The notes below the pieces were generated by a model that was given only the letters and a program-made list of their open reading frames with translations, ran no database searches and was not told the origin of the DNA. A stretch of 64,000 bases of DNA from Liriodendron chinense (taxonomy: Eukaryota; Streptophyta; Magnoliopsida; Magnoliales; Magnoliaceae): NCBI GenBank assembly GCA_003013855.2, contig ML058465.1, positions 186,001 to 250,000 of the forward strand, read 5' to 3'. The translations under genes and the position numbers were made by a program. Positions 12,190-23,529 of this stretch are shown here, piece by piece (the stretch's first letter is position 1; each line of letters begins with the position of its first letter).

Positions 12190-13403
12190 GCTTGCCTCCA
12201 TTGTTGAGCTTAGCTTGCTCTTGCAATGTAAGTAGACCATTTATAGAAGTAGGCTTAAGATTTTGTTCAGTCCCTAAATTCACCTCAACCAATGGGTCCT
12301 GAACTTAAGCTTGTAAATCTTTAAGCTTCTCAGGCGCTTGTTTCAAATCAGCAATAGATATCCCATCATCGGCCACCTAATCGGCCAAAACAATGGTATC
12401 AGTTAGATTAATAAAGCAGCCATCCTCACCACATAGATCCCCCTAGAGTTCCTTTATTTTGGCTGTTAAATCGGCCATTTTTTGCTCAACTGAAGTTGTA
12501 CTTGTCATGGAACTTCTTCAACAGTGCACTTCAGAGCTAGCCGATGAGGTACAATGTCCATCGGCCGCTCCCCTTCCATCTGAAGGATTGCTTATATGTC
12601 TTATATGACGTTGTTTAGGATTTTTACAGTGGAGATCCCTGTAAGATGTCCGTGTTTGCTCATTCCTATGAATCGAATCGACCTGACCTCCTCGCCATAA
12701 TAATATGCTTCGCTTACATTTGAGACGGCCAAGAAGGGTTTACTATCGGCTAATACCAATTCCACTTTATATTGATTCCAAAATATTATGAATTGATGCA
12801 ACGAAGATGGAATACATCCAAAAGAATGGATCTAATCTCTTCCCAATAATGCATTGTGCCTGGAGCAGGTATCGACCACAAAAATGTGGCCAATACCCTC
12901 TTAGTACCTACCATCAAATCGACCGGTAACACCCCATGGGTGTTTCTGATTCCTTCGGCAAAATTGCTAACTATAACATCGGATGGAATCAGATCGGCCG
13001 TGGTCTTCCCCAATTTTGTCATCATCCTAATCGAGAGGAGATTCATGGCAGCCTCATTGTCGACCAAAATTTGAGTAACGGGACATCCTTCAAGGTGAGC
13101 AAAGATATATAATGGCTTGAGATGTTGAGTCATGCTGGGGGTTGGCTTTTCAATGACCACTCTCTCTGAAGAAGATCCAAGCTCTACCTTTATTTTGTTT
13201 ATTAGAGGAGATTGACTTGTCCCCGGCTCAGATGAGGGAAAGGAAGCATGCTGTATTACCACAGGAAGCCCCCATTCCTCAACATCTCCTACCATTTCAT
13301 TCGGTTGGGATGGCTTAGCCTGAAAATCTGCTGGCAACATAAATACCATGTTGCACTCAAACACCATGGGTGGCAATGTTCCAAACACAATTTCTGAATT
13401 CAA
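12190..13403 (-). pseudogene. Second gypsy element: protease and pol N-terminal linker
   Basis: The minus-strand frame 13403-12786 contains HLEGCPVTQILVDNEAAM, where the usual protease DNGA reads DNEA. This is followed by the fold's second half (GVLPVDLMVGTKRVLATFL). 12801-12601 continues in another frame with ADSKPFLAVSNVSEAYYY, the usual protease C-terminal extension. Further on (12500-12200) a stop-broken stretch reads QKMADLTAKIKELQ and DPLVEVNLGTEQ, typical of the linker before RT. RT never follows, because the sequence switches to the Athila-like element near 12.18 kb. The substituted triad and stops mean it is dead. Confidence 0.7.
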
Positions 13404-14393
13404 ACATTGCCCCCAGGCGTATCTTCATTTCTCACACTATTATGGTCTTCGGTTGGTTCCTCAAACTGATCCTTGCCATGTGCTGCGACTTGCGTGGTTT
13501 GAGCTTCCTTCATAAGTTCATCCAGTAACAAGTCGTCGCTTGCCAGCCACCATCACTAAATTCCCCGGACGAATTGCTGCTTCCTTCAGTGGGTCCAACA
13601 CTCGTACTGGCCAGTGCTTCTTTCTATGACCGATCAACCAAAAGTTGATCAGTCACCAAAGACGAAAAAAACAGCGCCTACTCTATCAACATCTATCGGC
13701 TCCCCATTGGGCTGAAGGACTTGCCAGAAAGGTTGAGAATTCTGTTCTTCTTCGTGAGTCATCATCTCACTTTCAAGTATTGCTCTCCTCTGAGCGGCCT
13801 GACATCGTTGACGGTGCCATTTTTGTGATCTAGTAATAATTTCAAGAACTTAGGGTGCCTAATCCTCTACCACACATCGGATCGGATCGGTGAAGGTTTC
13901 ACCATTCGCAGCCGAGTTGGGGCCGAGTGGTGATGTCATGATAAAAAGAATGTCCCTGATGGACTGGGCTCCCATTGCCTTCCCATGGGATGATCCTGAC
14001 CATTCCGATTTGACTGGAACAACGACCTTGGCCGCTACAATTTCCTGGCATGGTGGCTACATAATGGTGCATCATGTTCTTAGCGTGACTGATTTTTAGG
14101 TTGTCAAACCGGCCGGGTCGTGTTCGATCGCATACAGCTTGATCGATGATTTGTTCATAATGACGCTCCACAGCGTGACTCAGGACCAAGATTGACCTTC
14201 CTACGCGGACGATTATTGCGCCTGAAATTGACCGTCACCATATTGGCTTCAAAAGCTTACGGGAAAGGGCTCATATTGATCAACATGGTCTCTTCTTCCT
14301 TTTTGGGGAATTTTAAGAGGCCCTTGTCGATAATATCTTGGATTACGTTCCTGAAAACGACACATTGTTAGTAGAGTGATTTCGGGACCCATG
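13404..14393 (-). other. Gag-protease linker of the second gypsy element
   Basis: There is no long frame. Around 14400-14250 the minus strand reads DKGLLKFPKKEEE and nearby residues, typical of the segment between gag and protease in this gypsy group (pattern 'lid.g.l.fp.k'). The remainder is degraded linker, rich in atcggcc motifs. Confidence 0.5.
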
Positions 14394-15682
14394 TCATTTA
14401 CAATTCTCCCCTTTCCCTTTCTTTAATTCCTTGGATGTTGGTATTTTATGGTTAGCAGGTACCTTAATAAACTTTCTAGCCAAGATAAATTCGAATATCT
14501 CGTCATCCTGTGAGATATCAAAGGTATAAACTTTTCGTGCTTTTTGAGCTGCCGATGGAGTTACTTCTGCTTTGATTAGGGCAGAGCATACTAAAGGCTT
14601 CTTGGCGACCACTTTTGCGATTGCAACTTTGTAATTAGGATCATAATAGTATGTCCCAATTGACGAATTCTTCTGCCTGGAGCCCTCTTGCAGAAGTTCT
14701 TCATACTTTGACACTTTCCATGTTAAATCGTACAAGTTCGCAAATTCGGTCCCAATGAACTTCTTACGAAGATTATATTCTAGTCCATCTAGGGCGAGCT
14801 GCACAAACTTGGCCTCTGGAGTGCCAACCTTGCATCGGCTTCTCGCCTTTTTAAATCGAGCTATATAATTTTCACAAGATTCCCCAGGAAGCTGTCGGGA
14901 TCGGCCATAATCATCTCCCGATCCTTCTAAAAGAATTGGGAATGAAAATTTTCCTCTAACTCTTGCCATGAATGGATCGAGTTAGGTAATAGGTTCGAAT
15001 ACCAAGTAAATGGAGCAATAGTTAGCGAATGTCCGAACAACTGCATTTTATAATACTCGTTCTTAGCGAGGTCGCCACATTGCATGGTAAATCACCCTAC
15101 ATGCTCCATAGTGGATTGGCCAGAGTTGACTGAGAACAGCGTAAAATCTGGCCGATAATTTCTTGGCAACGAGTGTTGTCGGTCAATCCACTCTGGGTAC
15201 GACTTATGATAGACTAGGATAATATTGCGGCCAAGTACCTGGCCATCAATTTTGTGAATTAATTGAACAAGATGGTCTCGCTCTATCCGTTGCAGGTCCA
15301 CTATAGGGTGTGGGTAAGCAAATAGACGACCTTGCCCTTCGTTCAGATTTGGTGGGAAATACGGAGGTATCGGCACCCCAGATGACCCAGGATTTTGAGT
15401 TTCAGGCGCGAATGTCCTTCCCTCTCTTTTTGGCCACCTATATTCGGGTGGTAAAACTGAATTTTGTACCTCAAGCATTGTGGAGTTTTAGGTGTTTCAT
15501 TGTAACGAAGCCCCTGACAGTGGTTGCACAGTGTTACTAACAGAACTACCCTCATTGTGTGGGATTGGGATCGTCGTCCTCTCTGTGACGACACTCAACA
15601 ATCGATGCATCGCCTCAGCTTGGTGGGCCATCCATCTATTAAGATTTTCATTATAAGCACGAAGATCCTGGACGTGTATCAT
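14394..15682 (-). pseudogene. Second gypsy element: gag
   Basis: Minus-strand pieces 15682-15497, 15478-15092 and 14969-14394 together cover a retrotransposon gag. The middle piece has PEWIDRQHSLPRNY. Between pieces, another frame reads FTWYSNLLPNSIHSWQELEE, the core of the plant retrotransposon gag domain. The last piece has GESCENYIARFKKARSRC and LALDGLEYNLRKKF. At least three frame breaks or stops interrupt it. It would have formed the virus-like particle shell. Confidence 0.78.
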
Positions 15683-15968
15683 CTCAGCCTGAACTCTCCC
15701 TAGCTCTTGGACCTGTTAAACATTCATCTGAACATCTCTAAGTCCAACCGTGACGTCCCCCACTGATACCCCTTAAGGTATGGACAATGTCGGTTGGTCT
15801 CCTGGAACAAACGTAGGATTATAGCTCAGGCTTAATTCAACAGGTGATCGGGTTGGAATGCCTTCTCCCAGAGATACAGGAGTAGGAGTCGCAGGTTTTG
15901 GCACCAGCCGCTCGATTACCTCTTCTAGTCATTATATATAAATATCGCACCGGTTAAAAGAAATAGCA

Positions 15969-15985
15969 TCCCACAGGGTGTGCCA
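15969..15985 (-). other. Primer binding site of the second gypsy element
   Basis: On the minus strand TGGCACACCCTGTGGGA begins 6 bases inside the LTR edge at 15992. It has the form TGGCnCnCCnnGTGGGA seen in many plant gypsy primer sites. It fixes the element's orientation (minus) and LTR boundary. Confidence 0.68.
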
Positions 15986-15991
15986 GAAAAA

Positions 15992-16900
15992 TGTTGTTGT
16001 CGATTTTTCGGCCACGTGTGGGAAGTGATTGTGGGCGTGCCAGAATCGAATGTATGGTTCGATTCAAACCAAATAACAATGACCCCAAGCGTCGAGATAG
16101 GCAGATACGCCGTGATCGGCCGTATATGATCAAAATCTGTGAAGATCGGTCGCCTATTCTGCCACTCACACAGTTATTTGATAACGATCAGGTGATATTT
16201 GGAGGGTAGGGTTCATCCTCCAATGATGGGTTACCTTTGCGCTCCGTACGAAAGGACTTTTCAATACAGAACTAAGAATAATGAAGTAAATCGAGAAAGG
16301 ATACTCACAGTCGGCCGTGTGAAACATGTTGTAGAACTCTTTTTTTTGTAAGATACTTCACTAGACAGAATCCAACGTATGAGCGTAGACTTCGAGTACA
16401 ACTAGAATTGTTGACTACTGTGCAATAGTTATGCCACTAATGCTACGAAGTGCGAAAAGTATGGTTATGCTAACAGAGACGAAACTAAATATAAGAATGT
16501 TGATTACATTAAAGAATGTAAATAACAAGATGCTAAAAAGCATGATAATCGAAAGATAGTTAGATCGGATTTGATTTGGTGCTGGACCCTTTGCTCTGTC
16601 GAGGTCCTTCTGATTTTATAGCTTTGATTGACTGCACGTCCGAGAGTTGCTAGTGATTTGCTCGGCATGATAGACATTCCAGAATTTTCTAAGTTGCCAC
16701 TTGTCCCTGTAACCGCTTTGCTGACTCAGCCACGATTTATAGTTCCCGCCTTGTTTATCCCTACCATCGTGTCACATTTTACTTGTTCACATGAAAAATC
16801 ATGTTTTCCTTCTTATCGCCTCTTCCTAACCATGCAACTCCATGTGTCTTCCTCCGATTCACTTTTTCCTCTATCGGTCAGATATAGGGTGCAACAACCA
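15992..16900 (-). repeat. 5' LTR of the second gypsy element
   Basis: In plus orientation it starts TGTTGTTGTCG and ends near 'gcaacaacca', giving inverted termini. A minus-strand TATA box (CTATAAAA, 16614-16621) lies where a U3 promoter driving minus transcription should be. No partner LTR exists in the window, so the outer boundary (16900 or 16902) is inferred from the termini alone. Confidence 0.6.
16614..16621 (-). promoter_or_regulatory. TATA box in minus-strand LTR
   Basis: CTATAAAA on the minus strand, within the LTR at 15992-16900 and pointing toward the minus-strand gag. Position and orientation fit a U3 core promoter. Confidence 0.5.
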
Positions 16901-17006
16901 CAGTTCTTGATATTTCAAAAAACACCGATTGGATGATCCAATTTATCCTTGACTTGTCCTTTTCTATAGCCATCCTTTTTCCAAGCCATGAATGGGATGG
17001 CCACAA

Positions 17007-17640
17007 TGTTGGAACTCCGATCAACGGAAGCACCGAAGAAGATCAAACGTCCCACAATCAAACACACATGCACACAAGGCAAAGCACATGAATTTTTATG
17101 CGGAAAACCCTTGCGGGAAAAAACCATGGCACAAAGCGACACCTTCACTATGAATCAGATAAATACAGAGCTACAACTACCCGAGTAGTACCCAAAGATG
17201 AGCAAAACTTCAAACGTCTCCCCCAAATCCCTAATCTTGAAAGAGATCACCTGGTATTGCTTGGAATACTCCTAAACAAGATTAGGAGTCATTTATATAG
17301 GAGGAAAATCGAAAACGGAAAGTTACAATGCATTTTCCCGCAAGGAGTCAGAGTTCCGCATGTCAGCCGATCGGTCGGTCGATTGGTCGTCGACCGGCCA
17401 AAATAGTCCAGAGAGTTTTGTTGAAAAAACATCTTGTTGCCTTCATATTTCGACCGGTCGGGCGACCGGTTGAGGTCTTCCACTGATCGGTCGGACAACT
17501 GGTCTAAGACCCACCAGGAAATTGTTGAAGTTGTTGTGTAGTTTTGTCCACTAGCCGACCGGTTGGTGGATTATTGTCTGTTTGCACATTTTGAGGCCTT
17601 CACAACAATCTTCACCAAGGCATAAAAAAACACCGAACCA
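17007..17640 (-). repeat. 3' LTR of the copia element
   Basis: In element orientation it starts TGGTTCGGTG and ends GAGTTCCAACA (634 bp). A CT-rich run on the plus strand (17641-17652) is the complement of a purine tract. It contains 'aaaacccttgcgggaaaaaa' and 'accatggcacaaagcgacac', phrases common in copia LTRs. It carries a GACCGGTC-type cassette (17362-17500) that also occurs in the Athila-like LTRs. No duplicate LTR is in the window, because the 5' end lies beyond the CACTA insertion. Confidence 0.6.
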
Positions 17641-17710
17641 CCTTCTCTACTCTTCAGAATAGCTCATCATCAATCATAGTCGCCGCTTCTCATGCATCAC
17701 TGCGTCTTCG

Positions 17711-17868
17711 TTAAGCCTTTGCTAATCCCAGAGAAGTTACGCAGAACTTGAACTTCTCTGTAGGGACCACCTTGGTTAGCATATTCACCGGATTCACGCT
17801 AGTGTGAATCTTGTCCAGAGTCACATCTACTTCCTCAAGCACCTGTCGAATAAAATGGTGATGCACAT
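17711..17868 (-). pseudogene. Copia RNase H, C-terminal end
   Basis: Minus-strand frame ending in a TAA at 17711-17713. It reads HFIRQVLEEVDVTLDKI then PVNMLTKVVPTEKF, the conserved end of a Tork/TNT1-like copia RNase H. The frame is cut at 17869 by a solo LTR and resumes at 19962. The five bases CACAT (17864-17868) are repeated at 19957-19961. Confidence 0.85.
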
Positions 17869-19956
17869 TGTTCGCTTCCCCAAGTGTAGGGTTGCGATGT
17901 AGTAATAATCTCGGTAAGACCGAGGTCGATCCACAGGGAAGGAAGTAAACAATTCCAACTATCCTAATAACTGGAATCTTAAGAGGTTTGTGAAATTGGT
18001 TTTTGAACATTAAATAGAAAATCTGATAATGAAAAGATAACTAGAGCATCAAGGATCCACTTATAGCTCTCCTTAGATGCATAATTTGCTATGGTTTCTC
18101 ACTTTCTCAACTAGAATCGAAATTAAGTTCTATCTAGTCGGATGATAGAGCGGTTAAAACAATCAACCTGACATATGTATGATTCATGTATATGATTCAC
18201 TCAATGCAAGCTAGGACGAGCATACTCAATTGCATAGGTCAGTCCCAATTCCAATAGGTTAAGATCACAATCATAACCATCATTAAATCCTGTCACAAGA
18301 CAAAACTAGATCATGATTTGAACTTATTCAAATCACATACACGATCTCACATACTTCAGAAATTTCATAAAAGTAGACTTTTGGTAAGAAGTTCCCACAT
18401 GAAGCTCATAGTACTAGAGCGTACTCCAATTCCTCGGATCATACAAGTCTAGACTAGTTCACAACAATTAAGAACTCAAGCAATTCTTCTAAACATCCAT
18501 GAGTCATCATAAGATTAAGAAAAACTACTTAGTACTTGAATTAAACTTCAAACCATTGTTCTTAAACATGAAATCCAACTTGAAACCAATAAAACGAATT
18601 AAACAATCTAAGAAAACTATAAGGTTCACCTCTTAGCTCTAGCTAAGAGATTAGCTAATGAAAAGCATATTAAAAACAAAACTAGAACTAAGAAAAGGAA
18701 GAAAAACTAGCTGGAGGAGGCTAGGAAGCCTCCTATGACTTGAACTCCTTGCTCCCCACGTCCTTGCTTGCCCTGGAATAGAAGAGAGCACCTCCTTTTA
18801 TAGTGCAGCAAGAGTACCGCAACGTAACAGATCTTGTTTCGCTTTGTACGGCTTAACCAATGGTCGGATTGCCTTCAAAATTGATTTGTAGCTTCCATAT
18901 AACGTGATCTTCCTTATAGATGATTTAGATTTCCAAGATTATCCTCTGAATGGGCCCACCAATCATATCACCGACCGCCTCTCAAAATCGCGCACTTCGG
19001 GTACCTTCAGAACCAGTCATCTTGCTTTCAACGCTCCGGAGTGTATAGATGTCGGATTGATCCCAAATTTTGAAAATTGTAGAAAACTTCCTCCTCTACA
19101 TGATAGACGGATTAAATTGTCCAAAACAATACCAGAATGTGGTCCGAAAATTAGAACACTTAGGGCTTTTATAAACTCTGCGCAGTTGGATCTTTCTGCA
19201 TGGTCCATCTTTCTTCAATCGGTACGATCAAACCACACATCCTTTTGATCTGAAACTTTGTGGTTATTCATATATGGATGTGGTCTAAAAGATGGTCAAA
19301 GTAGATTCTTCATATCATCAATGATGAGTCACCTGGACCGGCCCAGAATGGAGTAGGCAGAATCTGGAACTTTCTGGACAGTTCGTATTGTTTTGGCCAC
19401 CACGATCAATCCGTAGCTCCGATCGACACGAAACCACTTGGGTTAGTTCGGCGTCGAGCTCTTCTTCGACATGGACTTGTTGGATTTCCAAATATCATTA
19501 ATATGGGCCCAGAAAACTGATCCAAAAAATCAGAAACGGGAATGGCCTACTGTCTGCAATCTGAAATATGGAATTTGCATGGCCGACCGGTCAAGACCGG
19601 TCTAGACCTGTCTGGTTTGGTCCAGCAGTCTCTCTAGAAAGCAGAATTGTTGGCCGACCGGTCTAGACCGGTCGGGGCCTGTTTGGCTGACCGGTCTTGA
19701 CCGGTCGGACCACTTTTCTGCATTCTTTCTTGTTTCTTTTCTTCTCTCCTTCCTCTCTCTTTGGTTTCTTCTTTCTTTGGCCCACCTTGGGTCTTCATCC
19801 AAGGCTCCTAAATGTGCCCTTTTGATCACCAATTGGGCAAAGCCACTCTCATTCCTACAATCACAAAGCCATGCATTAGAATAGTTTTTAAACATAAAAT
19901 TCATGCATAATGAGTGATGAATTGGGATTAGAATATGCACAATTAAGAGCTCAACA
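17869..19956 (-). mobile_element. Athila-like solo LTR A, TSD CACAT
   Basis: 2088 bp, plus-strand ends TGTTCGCTTCCCC and GAGCTCAACA, with CACAT on both sides (17864-17868 and 19957-19961). It has no coding frame. It matches solo LTR B closely and the broken LTR at 3109-6783 more distantly. By comparison with that element the LTR's sense direction is minus. It contains a perfect inverted repeat ctcttagct/agctaagag and GACCGGTC motifs (about 19585-19710). Confidence 0.87.
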
Positions 19957-20119
19957 CACATCAATATGTTTGGTACGTGAGTGATAAACAGAATGTTTAG
20001 CCAAATTGATAGCACTTGAGCTGTCACAATTAACAGGTATGGCTTCCTGCTGAAGCCCCAATTGATTTATCATTCCTTTCAACCAAACCGCTTCCTTGAA
20101 GGCTTCTGTCACCGCCATA
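19957..20119 (-). pseudogene. Copia RNase H, middle fragment
   Basis: 163 bp of copia between two solo LTRs. The minus strand reads AVTEAFKEAVWLKGMINQLG and, further on, SSAINLAKHSVYHSRTKHID, the conserved RNase H block with the catalytic Asp preceding SSAI. The frame is open and joins 17711-17868 on one side and 22196-23037 on the other when the insertions are ignored. Confidence 0.87.
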
Positions 20120-22195
20120 TGTTCGCTTCCCCAAGTGTAGGGTTGCGATGTAGTAATAATCTCGGTAAGACCGAGGTCGATCCACAGGGAAGGAAGTAAA
20201 CAATTCAAATCATCCAAATAACTAGAATTTTAAGAGTTTTGTGAAATTGGTTTTGAACATAAAATAGAAAATCTGATAATGAAAAGATAACTAGAGCATC
20301 AAGGATCCACTTATAGCTCTCCTTAGATGCATAATTCGCTATGGTTTCACACTTTCTCAACTAGAATCGATATTAAGATCTATCTAGCTGGATGGTAGAG
20401 CTGTTAAACCAAACAATCTGTCATATCTAAGGCCAATGTATATGATTCACTCAATGCAAGCTAGGATGAGCATGCTCAATTGCATAGGTCAGTCCCAATT
20501 CCAATAGATTAAGATCACAATCATAACCATCCTCAAGTCCAGTCACAAGACAAGTCTAGATCATGATTTGAACTTGATTCAAATCACATGCACAGTCCCA
20601 TACATAATTCAGAAAACCAGAAAAGTAGAACTTTGGTAGGAAGTCCCCACATGAAGATCATAGTACTAGAGCGTACTCCAATTCCTCGGATCATACAGGT
20701 CTAGACTAGCACACAACAATTAAGAACTCAAGTAATTCTCCCAAACATCCATGAGTCATCATAAGACTAAGAAAAACTACTTTAGTACTTGAATAAACTT
20801 CAAACCATTGTTCATAAACATGAAATCCAACTTTGAAACCAACATAAACGAATTAAACAATCTAAGAAAACCATAAGGTTCACCTCTTAGCTCTAGCTAA
20901 GAGATTAGCTAATGAAAAGCATATTAAAAATAAAACTAGAACTAAGAAAAAGAAGAAAAACTAGCTGGAGGAGGCTAGGAAGCCTCCTATGACTTGAACT
21001 CCTTGCTCCCCACGTCCTTGCTTGCCCTGGAATAGAAGAGAGCACCTCATTTTATAGTGCAGCAAGAGTACCGCAACGTAACAGATCTTGTTTCGCTTCG
21101 TACGGCTTAACCAATGGTCGGATTGCCTTCAAAATTGATTTGTAGTTTCCTTGTAATGTGATATTTCTCATAGATGATTTAGATTTCCAAGATTATCCTC
21201 TGAAGGGGCCCACCAATCATATCACCGACTGCCTCTCAAAATCACGCACTTCGGGTACCTTCAAAACCAGTCATCTTGCTTTCAATGCTCCAGAGTGTAC
21301 AGATGTCGAATTGATCCCAAATTTTGAACATTGGTAGAAAACTTTCTCCTCTACATGATAGACGGATTAGATTGTCCAAAAAAATCTCAGAATGTGGTCC
21401 GAAAATTAGAACACTTAAGGCTTTTATAAACTCTGCGCAGTTGGATCTTTCTGGATGGTCCATCTTTCTTCAACCGGTACGATCAAACCACACATCCTTT
21501 TGATCTGAAACTTTGTGGTTATTCATATATGGATGTGGTCTAGAAGATGGTCAAAGTAGATTCTTCATATCATCAATGATGAGTCACCTGGACTAGCCCA
21601 GAGTGGAGTAGGCAGAATCTGGAACTTTCTGGACAGTTCGTATTGTTTTGGCCACCACGATCAGTCCGTAGCTCCGATCGACACGAAACCACTTGGGTTA
21701 ATTTGGCGTCGAGCTCTTCTTCGACATGGATGTGTTGGATTTCCAAATATCATTAAGATGGCTTCAAAAAACTGTTCTGAAAATCCAAAAACGGAAATAG
21801 CCTGTATCTGAAATCTGACTCCTGAAAGTGCATGGCCGACCTGTCGTCCGGCCGGTTGGCCGACCGGTCGGATGATAGGTCGGCCTTAACAAAATCAGTC
21901 CAGAGAATTTTCTATTTCTGGAGGGTTTGGCCGGCCGGCCGGCTGATCAGGCTGTAAATTGTGACTTTTTCACACTTTTCTTCCTCCATTGCATTGCATC
22001 TTTCCTCCATCTCATATCCTTTATTTCTTTGATCTTCTAAGCATACAAAGTGACTCTTTTAACCATGAATTGGTGAAGTCTCCCTCTCATTCCTACAATC
22101 ACAAATCCATGCATTAGATTAGTCTTTAAATCATGATAACCATGCATAATGAGTGATGAATTGGGGTTAGAATATGCACAATTAAGAGCTCAACA
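20120..22195 (-). mobile_element. Athila-like solo LTR B, TSD CCATA
   Basis: 2076 bp, with the same termini as copy A, flanked by CCATA (20115-20119 and 22196-22200). Orientation is the same as copy A. Its own duplication differs from that of A, so the two inserted independently. The palindromic ctcttagct/agctaagag and a GGCCGACCGGTCGG cassette (about 21835-21950) are present. Confidence 0.87.
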
Positions 22196-23037
22196 CCATA
22201 TACTGAACTTCAGTAGTGGAAAGAGCCACCACAGACTGAAGCTTAGACATCCAACTAATCGCTCCACCTGCTAATACAAATGAATACCTTGAAGTAGACC
22301 TCCTACTATTCATACTACCTGCGTAATCAGAATCGACATAACCAACCAACTTGTCCTTAGACTTTTCAAACGTTAAGACGTAGTCTTGCGTACCCGAATG
22401 TATCGAAGTAGCCATTTCACAGCTTGCCAATGTTGCTTGCCCGGGTTAAACATGAATCGGCTAATAACACCCATAACTTGTGAAATATCTAGTCTTGTAC
22501 AGATCATGGCATACATCTAACTGCCCACAGCACTAGAATAGGGCACATGAGATATAACACACTTTTCTTCATCTGTCTTTGGACACTGTTTAGAAGAAAG
22601 CTGGAAGTGAGCCGCATGGGGAACGCTAACCGGTTTGGACTTATCCATCTCATATTTCTTCAATACCTTTTCAAGGTATTCCTCTTGAGATAACCATAAC
22701 CTGCTCCTCTTCATGTCTTTATGAATGTCAATACCAAGAACCCTCTTTGCAGCCCCCAGATCCTTCATCTCGAATGTCCCTGAAAGCTGAGTCTTCAATA
22801 CATCGATGTCAAACATGCTATGATTAGCGATAAGCATGCCATTGACGTACAACACTAGTATGAGAAACTTCTCATCATTCAGTGTCTTGAAATAGATAGA
22901 ATGATCGTACTCGCTCCTGGAAAAGCCCTGACTCATTATGAAGGAATCAAATTTCTTGTACCACTTCTTAGGCGACTGTTTGAGACCGAACCACTATCTC
23001 TCAACCTGCAAACCTTATTCTTGCCCCCTTGCACTGT
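22196..23037 (-). pseudogene. Copia reverse transcriptase (C-terminal half) and start of RNase H
   Basis: Minus-strand frames 22936-22517 (RT) and 22430-22182 (connection/RNase H). RT includes FSRSEYDHSIYFK, FEMKDLGAAKRVLGIDI and SQEEYLEKVLKKYEM, all standard for Tork/TNT1-like RT. The catalytic box normally read as YVDD is YVNG here (LYVNGMLIA), so both catalytic aspartates are lost. RNase H begins with VGYVDSDYAGSMNSRRSTS. A stop/frame break lies near 22430-22517. The piece ends at the ACTGT duplication of the Tat insertion. Confidence 0.87.
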
Positions 23038-23260
23038 TGTAGACACCCCACCTTCGGCTACACTGTTGGTAGAGATAGCTGGTTGAATGGAGGACCATAC
23101 CCCCAAATCCCAAGTCCAAACTCAGCCAAACTCACCCTTGTAAGCCCCATTCCATAGCCCAGTTCAAGCCTGAACCCAGTCAACCCAGTCTTAAACACCA
23201 CCCTGAAAAATCCCCCATAAAAAAGTCCAGTAAAAAAGACCCAAAAAAAGTCAAACTCAC

Positions 23261-23410
23261 TGAGTCAACTCGCTGAGTTAACCCGCTGAGTCAACCCGTC
23301 GAGTCAACCCGTCGAGTCAAAACACCGAGTCAACCCGTCGAGTCAACCCATCGAGTCAAACCACCGAGTCGACCCGCTGAGTCAACTCACTGAGTCGACC
23401 AGCGAGTCCA
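23261..23410 (+). repeat. 13-bp minisatellite with TGAGTCA-type cores in LTR U3
   Basis: About 12 units of the form (c/t)gagtcaac(c/t)cg(c/t), period about 13 bp, ending roughly 110 bp before the TATA box. Three units have exact TGAGTCA and most others CGAGTCA. TGAGTCA is the GCN4/bZIP-type site known in plant promoters. The arrays at 1816-1953 and 41599-41748 are equivalent. Confidence 0.8.
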
Positions 23411-23458
23411 ACAGCAGCCCCGAGGGAACGGCCGTACTCGCTGGAAACCGAGGAGCGG

Positions 23459-23487
23459 CCGTACGGGCGGCCCATGGCAGGCCGCCC
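23459..23487 (+). promoter_or_regulatory. GC-rich palindrome in LTR U3
   Basis: The arms CGGGCGGCC and GGCCGCCCG flank a 7-base centre (catggca), preceded by CCGTA. It lies about 35 bp upstream of TATAAATA. The same 29 bases, with one change, occur in reverse orientation at 37034-37062 ahead of the antisense gene. Confidence 0.6.
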
Positions 23488-23521
23488 GGACAAAATTACG
23501 ACTTCTGCCACTGCTCGCTGC

Positions 23522-23529
23522 TATAAATA
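23522..23529 (+). promoter_or_regulatory. TATA box of the Tat 5' LTR
   Basis: TATAAATA followed by cccccctcccc. It is downstream of the bZIP-like array and GC palindrome and conserved in all three LTR copies. It probably drives the genomic transcript. Confidence 0.7.

Noticed and set aside
17869..22195. One short LTR element with two ~2.08-kb LTRs and a 163-bp interior
   Set aside because: The interior is in-frame copia RNase H, and each LTR has its own different target duplication, so they are two separate insertions.
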